Shown here one piece after another: positions 37,108-47,282 of a stretch of 64,000 bases of DNA (position 1 is the stretch's first letter; every line of letters begins with the position of its first letter). The notes under the pieces are model-generated. The model did not search any database and was not told the origin of the DNA. It saw only the letters and a list, made by a program, of their open reading frames with translations. Both the position numbers and the translations under genes were made by a program. Origin of the DNA: Pseudomonas sp. HOU2 (GTDB lineage Bacteria > Pseudomonadota > Gammaproteobacteria > Pseudomonadales > Pseudomonadaceae); the NCBI RefSeq assembly GCF_040729435.1, contig NZ_CP160398.1, forward strand, positions 2,170,001 through 2,234,000, given 5' to 3'.

Positions 37108-37746
37108 ATGCCCATCCTCGAGATCCGCCATCCGCTGATCCGCCATAAACTCGGCCTGATGCGCCGCGCCGATATCAGCACCAAGAATTTCCGTGAGCTT
37201 GCTCAGGAAGTCGGCGCCCTGTTGACCTATGAAGCTACAAAAGATTTGCCGCTCGAATCCTACGATATCGCCGGTTGGTGCGGCACTGTGTCGGTGGAGA
37301 AAATCGCCGGCAAGAAGATCACCGTCGTGCCGATCCTGCGCGCCGGTATCGGCATGCTCGAAGGCGTGCTGAGCCTGATCCCGGGTGCCAAGGTTTCCGC
37401 GGTGGGCGTTGCCCGCAACGAAGAAACCCTGCAAGCCCACACCTATCTGGAGAAACTGGTTCCGGAAATCGACGAACGGTTGGCGATGATCATCGACCCG
37501 ATGCTCGCCACCGGCAGCTCCATGGTCGCGACCATCGATCTGCTGAAGAAAGCCGGTTGCAAGGACATCCGCGCGATGGTGCTGGTTGCCGCGCCGGAAG
37601 GCATTGCTGCCGTAGAACAGGCTCACCCGGACGTGACCATCTACACCGCGTCCATCGATGAGCGCCTGAACGAACACGGCTACATCATTCCTGGGCTTGG
37701 CGACGCCGGTGACAAGATCTTCGGTACCAAGCAGAAGGACGCGTGA
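37108..37746 (+). CDS. upp: Uracil phosphoribosyltransferase
   Basis: 212 residues, the usual size. The PRPP loop [13 protein letters not shown] and the uracil-binding C-terminal [17 protein letters not shown] are intact. It converts uracil and PRPP to UMP. Its stop overlaps the beginning of uraA, forming a salvage/uptake operon. Confidence 0.95.
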   Translation: MPILEIRHPLIRHKLGLMRRADISTKNFRELAQEVGALLTYEATKDLPLESYDIAGWCGTVSVEKIAGKKITVVPILRAGIGMLEGVLSLIPGAKVSAVGVARNEETLQAHTYLEKLVPEIDERLAMIIDPMLATGSSMVATIDLLKKAGCKDIRAMVLVAAPEGIAAVEQAHPDVTIYTASIDERLNEHGYIIPGLGDAGDKIFGTKQKDA

Positions 37747-37748
37747 GC

Positions 37749-39023
37749 ATGCAGCAAGAGTTCAACGATCCGCTCTGGCGCACGGTGCTGTCCGGCGCGC
37801 AGATGCTGTTCGTGGCTTTCGGCGCTCTGGTGCTGATGCCGCTGATCACGGGCCTGGACCCGAACGTGGCACTGTTTACCGCGGGTTTAGGGACGATTCT
37901 GTTCCAGATCGTCACCGGGCGTCAGGTGCCGGTGTTTCTCGCGTCGAGCTTTGCCTTCATCACCCCGATCATTCTCGCCAAGGGCCAGTTCGGCCTCGCC
38001 GCGACCATGGGCGGCGTGATGGCGGCCGGTTTCGTCTACACCTTCCTCGGCCTGGCCGTGAAGATCAAGGGCACCGGTTTCATCGACCGCTTGCTGCCGC
38101 CAGTGGTGATTGGCCCGGTGATCATCTCCATCGGCCTGGCCATGGCGCCGATAGCCGCGAACATGGCGATGGGCAAGGCGGGTGACGGTTCCGAGCTGAT
38201 CCACTACCAGACCGCGATGATGATCTCGATGCCGGCACTGCTGACCACCTTGATCGTGGCGGTGTTCGGTAAAGGCATCTTCCGTCTGGTGCCGATCATT
38301 TCCGGCGTGCTGGTTGGTTTTGCCATGTCGTTCTATTTCGGCGTGGTCGATACCGCGAAGATTGCGGCGGCGCCATGGTTCGCCCTGCCGCACTTCACCG
38401 CGCCGGAGTTCAACTGGCAGGCGATCCTGTTCATCGTTCCGGTAGCCCTGGCTCCGGCCATCGAGCATATCGGCGGCGTAATTGCCGTGGGCAGCGTGAC
38501 CGGTCGTGATTACCTGAAGAAACCAGGCCTGCATCGCACCCTGCTCGGTGACGGCATTGCTACCACGGCAGCCGGTCTGTTTGGCGGCCCGCCGAACACC
38601 ACCTACGCCGAAGTGACCGGCGCGGTGATGCTGACCAAGAACTACAACCCGAAAATCATGACCTGGGCGGCGATCTTCGCCATCACCCTGGCGTTCATCG
38701 GCAAGTTCGGCGCGCTGCTGCAAAGCATTCCGGTGCCGGTGATGGGCGGGATTCTGTGTCTGTTGTTCGGTTCGATCGCGGCGGTGGGGATGAACACCCT
38801 GATCCGGCACAAGATCGACCTCGGTGAAGCGCGCAACCTGGTGATCGTGTCGGTGACCCTGGTGTTCGGTATCGGCGGCGTGCTGGTCGGCACCGGTACT
38901 GGTCCGGACGACTTCGGCCTCAAAGGCATCGCGCTGTGCGCGGTGGTGGCGATTGCGCTGAACCTGATCCTGCCGGGCAATGACAGCTGGAAGCACAAGA
39001 AGGCCGATGAGCCGCTAATTTGA
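37749..39023 (+). CDS. uraA: Uracil:proton symporter (NCS2 family)
   Basis: 424 residues from ATG 37749; an in-frame GTG at 37743 would overlap the upp stop. About fourteen membrane segments are seen. The NCS2 signatures include APAIEHIGGVIAVGSVTGRDY and GGPPNTTYAEVTGA, the latter being the substrate-site motif. It brings uracil in for Upp. Confidence 0.93.
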   Translation: MQQEFNDPLWRTVLSGAQMLFVAFGALVLMPLITGLDPNVALFTAGLGTILFQIVTGRQVPVFLASSFAFITPIILAKGQFGLAATMGGVMAAGFVYTFLGLAVKIKGTGFIDRLLPPVVIGPVIISIGLAMAPIAANMAMGKAGDGSELIHYQTAMMISMPALLTTLIVAVFGKGIFRLVPIISGVLVGFAMSFYFGVVDTAKIAAAPWFALPHFTAPEFNWQAILFIVPVALAPAIEHIGGVIAVGSVTGRDYLKKPGLHRTLLGDGIATTAAGLFGGPPNTTYAEVTGAVMLTKNYNPKIMTWAAIFAITLAFIGKFGALLQSIPVPVMGGILCLLFGSIAAVGMNTLIRHKIDLGEARNLVIVSVTLVFGIGGVLVGTGTGPDDFGLKGIALCAVVAIALNLILPGNDSWKHKKADEPLI

Positions 39024-39038
39024 AATCTGGCTCATGAC

Positions 39039-39170
39039 CTGTGGCGAGGGAGCTTGCTCCCGCTTGACTGCGAAGCAGTCATAAACTCGGCGGATGCGGT
39101 TTCCTGTGAACCGCGTCCGCAGGGCTTGGGGCTGCATTGCAGCCCAGCGGGAGCAAGCTCCCTCGCCACA
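39039..39170. repeat. REP-type intergenic palindrome (GTGGCGAGGGAGCTTGCTCCC family)
   Basis: CTGTGGCGAGGGAGCTTGC and its complement are about 90 bases apart, with inner inverted arms, between the converging uraA and hemH genes. Confidence 0.87.
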
Positions 39171-39174
39171 ACAG

Positions 39175-40200
39175 CTACAGCGCCAACGGCGCTCTCTCGC
39201 ACAGGGTCGCCAACGCCTTCGCCCATTGCGGGTCGTCATTCAAGCACGGCACCAGCACCAACTCCTCGCCCCCTGCTTCGCGGAACTGTTCCTTGCCGCG
39301 ATCACCGATCTCTTCCAGCGTCTCAATGCAATCGGCGACAAACGCCGGACACATCACCAGAATCTTTTTCACGCCGTTTTTCGCCAGTTCATCCAGCCGC
39401 GCTTCGGTGTACGGCTCGATCCACTTCGCCCGGCCCAGACGCGACTGAAACGACACCGACCATTTGCCATCGGCAATGCCCGCGCGCTTGGCGAACTCGG
39501 CGGCGGTGCGTATGCACTGGGCGCGGTAACAGGTGGCCAGCACGGCCGGCGAAGCGTTCTTGCAGCAATCCGCGTTTTTCAAGCAGTGACTGCCGGTCGG
39601 ATCGAGCTTGGTCAGGTGCCGCTCCGGCAAGCCATGGAAGCTCAACAGCAAGTGATCGTAGTCCTGCTGCACATGCGGGGTAGCGCTGGCGACCAGCGCG
39701 TCGATGTACTCAGGCTGATCGTAAAACGGTTGCAGCACCGAGAGTTTTACATCGAGCTTCTTCTCGCGAATCACCCGCTTGGCTTCTTCGATCACTGTGG
39801 TCGTGGTGCTGTCGGCGAACTGTGGATAAAGCGGCGCCAGCGTGATGCGCTTGTGCCCCGCTGCGACCAGTTGCAGCAATTTGGTTTCAATCGACGGCTC
39901 GCCGTAACGCATGGCCAGTTCCACCGGGCCATGGGTCCACTGGGTGGTCATCTGTTGCTGCAGGCGGCGGCTGAGCACCACCAGCGGCGAGCCCTCCTCC
40001 CACCAGATCGAAGCGTAGGCATGGGCCGATTGCTCGGGGCGCTTGATCAGGATCAGCGACACCAACAGCCGCCGCACCGGCCACGGCAGGTCGATCACGT
40101 ACGGGTCCATCAGAAATTGATTGAGGTAGCTGCGTACATCGGCCACCGAGGTGGAGGCCGGGGAACCCAGGTTGACCAGAAGCAAGGCGTGATCGGTCAT
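39175..40200 (-). CDS. hemH: Ferrochelatase with an internal cysteine cluster
   Basis: 341 residues from ATG 40200 ([14 protein letters not shown]). The active-site His is in SFHGLP (His189), and the conserved Glu lies in [12 protein letters not shown]. It inserts iron into protoporphyrin IX. A cysteine-rich segment (C206, C212, C213, C224, C229) sits in the middle; similar internal cysteines hold a [2Fe-2S] cluster in some bacterial ferrochelatases. It lies 13 bases downstream of the TIGR01777 epimerase gene. Confidence 0.94.
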   Translation of the reverse strand: MTDHALLLVNLGSPASTSVADVRSYLNQFLMDPYVIDLPWPVRRLLVSLILIKRPEQSAHAYASIWWEEGSPLVVLSRRLQQQMTTQWTHGPVELAMRYGEPSIETKLLQLVAAGHKRITLAPLYPQFADSTTTTVIEEAKRVIREKKLDVKLSVLQPFYDQPEYIDALVASATPHVQQDYDHLLLSFHGLPERHLTKLDPTGSHCLKNADCCKNASPAVLATCYRAQCIRTAAEFAKRAGIADGKWSVSFQSRLGRAKWIEPYTEARLDELAKNGVKKILVMCPAFVADCIETLEEIGDRGKEQFREAGGEELVLVPCLNDDPQWAKALATLCERAPLAL

Positions 40201-40213
40201 GCATCGTCCTATT

Positions 40214-41116
40214 TCAAAGGCGGCCGGAGAGATCATCCAAAGCCGCGCGCAAATCCGTGAACTGGAAAGTGAAACCCGCTTCCAGCAAGCGTGCCGGCAT
40301 GGCCCGTTGACCGCCCAGCAACAGCAATGACATTTCGCCAAGACCGACCTTCAGGGCCAGGGCCGGCATCGGCATGAACGCCGGGCGGTGCAATACGCTG
40401 CCCAGCGTCTTGGCAAACTCGCGATTGCGCACCGGTTTCGGTGCGCAGGCATTATAAGGACCGCTCGCCTGATCGCGGTGCAGAAGAAAATCAATCAGGG
40501 CGATTTGATCATCGATGTGAATCCACGGCATCCACTGCCGGCCATTGCCCAACGGCCCGCCCAGCCCGAGTTTGAACGGCAGCAACAGCCGCGACAAAAA
40601 GCCGCCCTCGGCCGACAGCACCAGCCCGGTACGCACCAGCACCACGCGAATGCCCAGGCCTTCGGCACGCTGGGCGGTTTCCTCCCAGGCGATGCACAAC
40701 TGACTGGCAAAATCGTCGATCACTGGCGGCGACTCTTCGGTCAGCTCGCGTTCACCGCCGTCGCCATACCAGCCGACTGCAGAACCGGAGATCAACAACG
40801 CCGGTTTCTGCTGCCGTGTTTCCAGCCAGGCCAGCAGGGTTTCGGTGAGGGTGATGCGGCTGCTCCACAGCAACGCCTTGCGCCGATGGGTCCATGGTCG
40901 ATCAGCGATCGGCGCACCGGCGAGGTTGACCACCGCGTCCAGCGGCTCGTTGCCGAAGTCTTCGAGGCGCGCAATCGCGCGCACCTGCGCGCCACAGATT
41001 TTCGCGACCTTTTCCGGGCGGCGACTCCACACCGTCAATTGATGGCCCTGCCCCGACCAGTGTCGGCAGAGCTGACGGCCTATCAAACCAGTACCGCCGG
41101 TCAGCAATATGTGCAT
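40214..41116 (-). CDS. TIGR01777 family NAD-dependent epimerase-like protein (YfcH)
   Basis: 300 residues beginning [13 protein letters not shown], the short-chain Rossmann motif of the extended SDR type. The family blocks [17 protein letters not shown] and [10 protein letters not shown] are present, and the C-terminal DUF1731-like segment covers the last ~50 residues. Its substrate is unknown. The gene is divergent from the light-regulated flavoprotein gene and upstream of hemH in one unit. Confidence 0.9.
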   Translation of the reverse strand: MHILLTGGTGLIGRQLCRHWSGQGHQLTVWSRRPEKVAKICGAQVRAIARLEDFGNEPLDAVVNLAGAPIADRPWTHRRKALLWSSRITLTETLLAWLETRQQKPALLISGSAVGWYGDGGERELTEESPPVIDDFASQLCIAWEETAQRAEGLGIRVVLVRTGLVLSAEGGFLSRLLLPFKLGLGGPLGNGRQWMPWIHIDDQIALIDFLLHRDQASGPYNACAPKPVRNREFAKTLGSVLHRPAFMPMPALALKVGLGEMSLLLLGGQRAMPARLLEAGFTFQFTDLRAALDDLSGRL

Positions 41117-41242
41117 GACATCTTCCTCGCGTGGCGTTTTACCCGGATCACTAGTCTATTTTTATAAGCAGGGATCTTTTCTATCGGGCAGGCTCTATTG
41201 TTTAACCATAGGCCAAGCTGTCAGAACGAGAACGCTAGAAGT

Positions 41243-41266
41243 TATACCAAAAAACAAAATTGTACA
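41243..41266 (+). promoter_or_regulatory. PplR/LitR-type operator upstream of the flavoprotein gene
   Basis: TATACC and TGTACA are separated by exactly 12 bases, one mismatch from the TRTACA-N12-TGTACA direct repeat described for PplR1 in P. putida. Another TGTACA stands at 41288. A possible promoter is TTGTAC (41260) with TAGTCT (41283), 17 bases apart, so a bound repressor would cover the -35. Confidence 0.65.
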
Positions 41267-41277
41267 GGTTTCATTGA

Positions 41278-42512
<1,235 letters not shown>

Positions 42513-42515
42513 ACA

Positions 42516-42610
42516 CCCTGTAGGAGTGAGCCTGCTCGCGATGGCGTCGTATCAGTCAACATCAACGCGGCCGACATATCGCAATCGCGAGCAGGCTCAC
42601 TCCCACAGGG
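42516..42610. repeat. REP-type intergenic palindrome (GTAGGAGTGAGCCTGCTCGC family)
   Basis: CCCTGTAGGAGTGAGCCTGC and its complement ending GCTCACTCCCACAGGG flank about 40 bases. It separates the flavoprotein unit from the photolyase operon promoter. Confidence 0.85.
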
Positions 42611-42633
42611 GATTGGGGGAACCCGCAAAAACT

Positions 42634-42657
42634 TATACAAATGATTTGACTTGTACA
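42634..42657 (+). promoter_or_regulatory. PplR/LitR-type operator, upstream copy, photolyase operon
   Basis: TATACA, 12 bases, TGTACA: a perfect match to the direct-repeat consensus. It covers the -35 of the promoter below. Confidence 0.8.
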
Positions 42658-42673
42658 CGCATGAATCTATGCT
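42646..42673 (+). promoter_or_regulatory. Sigma-70-type promoter of the photolyase operon
   Basis: TTGACT (42646-42651), a 16-base spacer and TATGCT (42668-42673). The predicted transcription start near 42680 lies between the two operator copies. Confidence 0.65.
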
Positions 42674-42683
42674 GAGGAAAAGT

Positions 42684-42707
42684 TGTACAGAGATAACTGT
42701 CTGTACA
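42684..42707 (+). promoter_or_regulatory. PplR/LitR-type operator, downstream copy, photolyase operon
   Basis: TGTACA, 12 bases, TGTACA: a second perfect direct repeat, 50 bases downstream of the first and just after the predicted transcription start. Occupation would block RNA polymerase. Confidence 0.8.
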
Positions 42708-42727
42708 GGAATAGATTCGAGGTGCGC

Positions 42728-43690
42728 ATGTCCGACCTTTCTGCTTCCCGGCCCAAAATCGCCATCAGCGCCTGCCTGATGGGCGCTGAAGTGCGCTACA
42801 ACGGCGGACACAAGGAATCACGGCTGTGCAGCCGCACCCTTGCCGAGCATTTCGAATTCGTCCCGGTATGCCCTGAAGTCGCCATTGGCCTGGGCATCCC
42901 CCGTGAACCGATCCGCCTGGTCGGCGACCCCGATGCTCCTGAAGCTGTCGGCACGGTCAACCCGCAAATCAATGTCACCGAACCGCTGGCCGCCTACGGC
43001 CAGAGAATGGCCGGCGAGCTCAATGACATCTGCGGCTACATCTTCATGCAGCAGTCGCCTTCGTGCGGTCTGGAGCGGGTCAAGGTCTATCACGCCAACG
43101 GCGCGCCGGTGAACGGTGGTGGCCGTGGCATCTATGCCCAGGCGTTCTGCGCGCAGCACCCTGACCTGCCGGTGGAAGAAGCCGGGCGCCTGAACGATCC
43201 GGTGCTGCGGGAAAACTTCATCACCCGCGTGCTCGCCTACAGCGCCTGGCAGCAGGTGCTCGAACAAGGCTTGAGCCGCCGCGCACTGACCGAATTCCAC
43301 TCGCGCTACAAATACCTGCTGATGGCGCACAACCCGGAGCAATACAAAGCCCTGGGCAAACTGCTGGGCAACATGGGCAACACCGATCCGGTCGAACTCG
43401 GCCCGCACTATTTCAGCGAGTTGATGAGCGCGTTGAAGAAATGCGCCACCCGCCGCACCCACAGCAATGTCCTGCAGCACATCAGCGGCTACCTGAAACA
43501 GGCAATCAGCCCTGAAGACAAACAGGAAATGCAGCATGTGATCGGCCAGTACCGCCACGGCATCGTGCCGCTGGTGGTGCCGTTGACCTTGCTCAAACAC
43601 CACTTTCGCCAACACCCGGATCCCTACATTGCGCAGCAGGTTTACCTGCAGCCGCATCCGGAAAACCTCAGCCTGCGAAACGCCATTTGA
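42728..43690 (+). CDS. DUF523 and DUF1722 (YbgA) two-domain protein
   Basis: 320 residues from ATG 42728 with GAGG upstream. The N-terminal DUF523 domain (about 1-150) has conserved cysteines in SACLMGAEVRYNGGHK and QSPSCGLERVK. The C-terminal DUF1722/YbgA domain (about 190-310) includes FHSRYKYLLMAHNP. Such fusions are commonly found beside photolyase genes. The function is not established. Its stop overlaps the MerR start by one base. It is the first gene of the nine-gene run. Confidence 0.9.
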   Translation: MSDLSASRPKIAISACLMGAEVRYNGGHKESRLCSRTLAEHFEFVPVCPEVAIGLGIPREPIRLVGDPDAPEAVGTVNPQINVTEPLAAYGQRMAGELNDICGYIFMQQSPSCGLERVKVYHANGAPVNGGGRGIYAQAFCAQHPDLPVEEAGRLNDPVLRENFITRVLAYSAWQQVLEQGLSRRALTEFHSRYKYLLMAHNPEQYKALGKLLGNMGNTDPVELGPHYFSELMSALKKCATRRTHSNVLQHISGYLKQAISPEDKQEMQHVIGQYRHGIVPLVVPLTLLKHHFRQHPDPYIAQQVYLQPHPENLSLRNAI

Positions 43691-44631
43691 TGAACGACAA
43701 ACTCGACACCAGCGCCCAGGAAGACCTGGGTGCCGACTTCAAGAAAGCCCTCGACGAAGGCTGGCTGCCGATCCGTGAAGTAGCGCGGCAGACCGGGGTC
43801 AACGCCATCACCCTGCGCGCCTGGGAGCGCCGGTACGGGTTGATCGTGCCGCAACGTACGCCCAAGGGCCATCGCCTGTATTCCAGCGAACATGTGCAAC
43901 GAATCCTGACCATTCTGACCTGGCTCAACCGCGGCGTGGCGGTCAGTCAGGTCAAGCCGCTTCTCGACACTCCGCAAGCCTTTACCGAGACGGTGGAAAA
44001 CGACTGGCAGCGCCAGCGCCAGGTGTTGCTCGACGCCGTCACCCGTCTCAATGAACGCAGTCTCGACGACAGCATCAATCAGGCCATGGCCCTGTATCCG
44101 CCGCGCACCCTGTGCGAGCAATTGCTGCTGCCGCTGCTGGCCGAACTCGAGCAGCGCTGGCAAGGCCAGTTCGGTGCGCAGATGGAGCGCGGGTTCTTTT
44201 ATTCGTGGTTACGCAGCAAATTCGGCGCGCGCATCTACCATAACAATCGACAGTTACACACCGCGCCGCTGCTGTTGATCAATCACTCCGACCTGCCACT
44301 GGAACCGCACCTGTGGCTATGCGCGTGGCTGATCAGCAGTGCCGACTGCCCGGTGCAAGTGTTCGACTGGCCGCTACCGGCCGGAGAACTGGCGCTGGCG
44401 GTCGATCACCTGCAAGCGCGCGGCGTGCTGCTGTATTCCAGCAAGGCGATGAATCTGGCGCAGCTGCCAAAACTGCTGAATGGCGTCAGTGTTCCCAAAC
44501 TGCTGGTCGGACCAACGGTATGCATCCACCAGACCGAGTTGTCCGTAAGAACTCATGAGATCGCTGATTTGATCCTGGCCGCAGACCCGCTCTCGGCGCA
44601 TCAGGAACTGGTTCAGCGTGGGCTGATTTGA
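43690..44631 (+). CDS. MerR-family regulator, class II LitR/PplR-like
   Basis: 313 residues from ATG 43690 (a TTG three bases earlier is not preferred). The N-terminal MerR HTH is WLPIREVARQTGV with AWERRYGL and GHRLYSSE (residues 26-75). The C-terminal part aligns with the cobalamin-binding domains of CarH/LitR but lacks the key residues: Trp157 and Glu166 remain, while Arg167 takes the place of the His that caps adenosyl-B12, and no DxHxxG motif is found. P. putida PplR proteins of this class repress light-inducible genes and depend on separate LOV photoreceptors. It lies inside the operon it probably controls. Confidence 0.88.
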   Translation: MNDKLDTSAQEDLGADFKKALDEGWLPIREVARQTGVNAITLRAWERRYGLIVPQRTPKGHRLYSSEHVQRILTILTWLNRGVAVSQVKPLLDTPQAFTETVENDWQRQRQVLLDAVTRLNERSLDDSINQAMALYPPRTLCEQLLLPLLAELEQRWQGQFGAQMERGFFYSWLRSKFGARIYHNNRQLHTAPLLLINHSDLPLEPHLWLCAWLISSADCPVQVFDWPLPAGELALAVDHLQARGVLLYSSKAMNLAQLPKLLNGVSVPKLLVGPTVCIHQTELSVRTHEIADLILAADPLSAHQELVQRGLI

Positions 44632-44642
44632 TGGAAACCGCG

Positions 44643-46088
44643 ATGCAATTGATCTGGCTGCGCAGCGACTTGCGCCAACATGACAACACCGCTCTCGCGG
44701 CCGCCGCAGCGCGCGGGCCGACAGTTGCCGTGTTTCTGCTGAGCCCGCAGCAATGGCTGGAACATGACGACGCCGCGTGCAAGGTCGACTTCTGGCTGCG
44801 CAACCTGCGTGAATTGAGTGCCAGCCTCGGCGCATTGAACATCCCGTTGTTGCTGCGTACCGCCGACCATTGGGATCAGGCTCCGGCGGTGCTGCTTGAG
44901 CTTTGTCGGCAACTGAACATCGAGGCCGTGCACGTCAACGAAGAATACGGCGTTCACGAAAGCCGTCGCGATGCCGCAGTGGCCGTGGCCCTGAAGAGCA
45001 AAGGCATCGCTTTCCACAGCTATCTTGATCAACTGCTGTTCAAGCCCGGTACGGTACTGACCAAAACCGAAACCTACTTTCAGGTGTTCAGTCAGTTCCG
45101 CAAGGTCTGCTATGAACGCCTGCACCGCTCGATGCCGGCGCTGGTAAAAGCGCCCGGCAAGCAAGCGAAGCTGACTATCGACAGCGATCCGGTGCCGGCA
45201 TCCGTCGAAGGTTTTGCAACACCTGGCGAGACATTGCGCGCCCTGTGGCCGGCTGGTGAACAGGAAGCGCGGCGCCGTCTCGATACCTTCGCCGACGCGC
45301 AGATCGACTACTACCAGAGCGAACGCGACTTCCCGGCCAAACCCGGCACCAGTCAACTATCGGCCTATCTCGCCGCCGGAGTGATCTCGCCACGCCAATG
45401 CCTGCAGGCGGCCCTGCAAAGCAATCAGGGCGAGTTCGACAGCGGCAAGGTCGGCGCGGTGACCTGGATCAACGAGCTGCTGTGGCGCGAGTTCTACAAA
45501 CACATTTTGGTCGGCTACCCACGGGTTTCGCGCCACCGCGCGTTTCGCCCGGAAACCGAAGCCCTGGCCTGGCGGGATGCACCGGACGATCTGGCGGCCT
45601 GGCAAGAGGCGCGCACCGGTTTGCCGATCATCGATGCAGCCATGCGCCAACTGCTGGAAACCGGCTGGATGCACAACCGGCTGCGGATGATTGTGGCGAT
45701 GTTCCTGACCAAAAACCTGCTGATCGACTGGCGTGAAGGCGAACGCTTTTTCATGCGTCACCTGATCGACGGTGATCTGGCGGCGAACAACGGTGGCTGG
45801 CAATGGAGCTCCTCGACCGGCACCGATTCGGCGCCGTACTTCCGCATTTTCAATCCGTTGAGCCAATCGGAAAAATTCGACAGCGAAGGCCTGTTCATCA
45901 AGCACTGGTTGCCTGAACTGGCCGGCCTGAACAAGAAGGAAGTGCACAACCCGGCCAGTGCCGGCGGGCTGTTCGGCGTGGCGGATTATCCGGCGCCAAT
46001 CGTCAATCTGGGGGCTTCGCGCGAACGGGCGCTGGCGGCCTTCAAGAACCTGCCGTCGCGCTCGTCTATCGGAGAGGCCCATGAGTGA
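44643..46088 (+). CDS. phrB: Deoxyribodipyrimidine (CPD) photolyase
   Basis: 481 residues from ATG 44643, with GGAA upstream; ATG 44631 overlaps the MerR stop and would add four residues. The N-terminal antenna domain starts MQLIWLRSDLRQHDNTAL. The C-terminal FAD domain has GLPIIDAAMRQL, WMHNRLRM and the signature SSTGTDSAPYFRIFNP. It repairs cyclobutane pyrimidine dimers using blue light. It is part of the light-induced operon. Confidence 0.96.
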   Translation: MQLIWLRSDLRQHDNTALAAAAARGPTVAVFLLSPQQWLEHDDAACKVDFWLRNLRELSASLGALNIPLLLRTADHWDQAPAVLLELCRQLNIEAVHVNEEYGVHESRRDAAVAVALKSKGIAFHSYLDQLLFKPGTVLTKTETYFQVFSQFRKVCYERLHRSMPALVKAPGKQAKLTIDSDPVPASVEGFATPGETLRALWPAGEQEARRRLDTFADAQIDYYQSERDFPAKPGTSQLSAYLAAGVISPRQCLQAALQSNQGEFDSGKVGAVTWINELLWREFYKHILVGYPRVSRHRAFRPETEALAWRDAPDDLAAWQEARTGLPIIDAAMRQLLETGWMHNRLRMIVAMFLTKNLLIDWREGERFFMRHLIDGDLAANNGGWQWSSSTGTDSAPYFRIFNPLSQSEKFDSEGLFIKHWLPELAGLNKKEVHNPASAGGLFGVADYPAPIVNLGASRERALAAFKNLPSRSSIGEAHE

Positions 46089-46503
46089 ATTCCTGCGCCG
46101 CTTCGCCCAGCAGTTTGCCGGGTTGGATAAAGACAACTTGCAACGTCTGGGCGAGCTGTACAGCGATGACATTCACTTCACCGACCCACTGCATGAAGTG
46201 CAGGGGCTGGCGCAACTGCGAGATTACTTCAGCGAGCTGTACGCCAACGTCAGCGAACTGCGCTTCGATTTCCACGGCTTCGACCAGATCGGTGACGGTG
46301 AAGGTTACCTGCGCTGGGTCATGAGTTATCGCCACCCGCATCTGGCTGGCGGTCGTTTGATTCGCGTCGCCGGGTGTTCGCACCTGCTCTGGCGCGACAA
46401 GGTTTATCGCCACCGGGATTACTTCGATGCCGGGGCCATGCTGTATGAACATTTACCCGTATTGGGCCGGGTGATCGCCTGGCTGAAAAGGAGAATGGGA
46501 TGA
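46081..46503 (+). CDS. NTF2-like (SnoaL) fold protein
   Basis: 140 residues, overlapping the phrB stop by 8 bases. The fold signature FAQQFAGLDKDNLQRLGELYSDDIHFTDPLHEVQG matches the SnoaL/NTF2 family, which holds small ligands in a cone-shaped pocket. No catalytic function can be assigned. It accompanies SDR, amine oxidase, DUF1365 and Cfa genes in many proteobacteria. Confidence 0.87.
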   Translation: MSEFLRRFAQQFAGLDKDNLQRLGELYSDDIHFTDPLHEVQGLAQLRDYFSELYANVSELRFDFHGFDQIGDGEGYLRWVMSYRHPHLAGGRLIRVAGCSHLLWRDKVYRHRDYFDAGAMLYEHLPVLGRVIAWLKRRMG

Positions 46504-47282
46504 GTCGTACACCTCCACGGCGTTATTGGCTGACCGGTGCCAGCAGTGGCATCGGCGCTGCTCTGGCGGAAAACATTCTGAAAAGCGGCGCGCATCTGGC
46601 TGTCAGTTCGCGTCAGGTGGCACCGCTCAAGGTGCTTTCGCAACGTTATCCGGGGCAAGTGCTGGTGGTCGCGGGCGACCTGACCGACAGTCAGACCGTG
46701 CGCGAAATCGGCCAGCAGATCGAACAGGCCTGGGGTTCGCTCGACAGCGTGATCCTCAATGCCGGCACCTGCGAGTACGTCGACGCGCGCCAGTTCGATG
46801 CCTCGATCATCGAACACGTGGTGCGCACCAACCTGCTCGCCAGCAGCTACTGCATCGAAGCAGCCCTGCCATTGCTGCGCAAAGGTACCGCGCCGCATCT
46901 GATCGGCATGGCCAGCTCCGTGACCTACCTGCCGCTGCCCCGGGCCGAGGCCTATGGCGCGTCGAAAGCCGGGCTGCGTTACCTGTTTGAATCGCTGCGC
47001 ATCGATCTGGCGGACGAGGGCATCGAAGTCACCATCATCAGCCCGGGTTTTGTCGAAACCCCGCTGACCGCGAAAAACGATTTCCCGATGCCGTTAAGCT
47101 GGCCTGTGGATAAAGCGGCGCGGCACATCTTCGCCAAGCTCAAGGATCGTCCGCTGGAAATCGCCTTTCCGGCGCTGTTCATGGCGGCGCTGTGGCCACT
47201 GTCCAAGCTGCCGGCGCGCCTGCAACTGGCGATCGGCAAGCGCATGGTGCGCAGCAATCCACCGCTGCGAGACCCGATATGA
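46500..47282 (+). CDS. Short-chain dehydrogenase/reductase
   Basis: 260 residues starting in the previous stop codon (ATGA). The cofactor motif is TGASSGIGAAL, the active site has Ser in MASSVTYLP and YGASK for Tyr-x-x-x-Lys, and NAG lies in the middle. A C-terminal hydrophobic stretch (FPALFMAALWPLSKLP) suggests membrane contact, fitting a lipid substrate. It is translationally coupled to its neighbours. Confidence 0.9.
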   Translation: MSRTPPRRYWLTGASSGIGAALAENILKSGAHLAVSSRQVAPLKVLSQRYPGQVLVVAGDLTDSQTVREIGQQIEQAWGSLDSVILNAGTCEYVDARQFDASIIEHVVRTNLLASSYCIEAALPLLRKGTAPHLIGMASSVTYLPLPRAEAYGASKAGLRYLFESLRIDLADEGIEVTIISPGFVETPLTAKNDFPMPLSWPVDKAARHIFAKLKDRPLEIAFPALFMAALWPLSKLPARLQLAIGKRMVRSNPPLRDPI

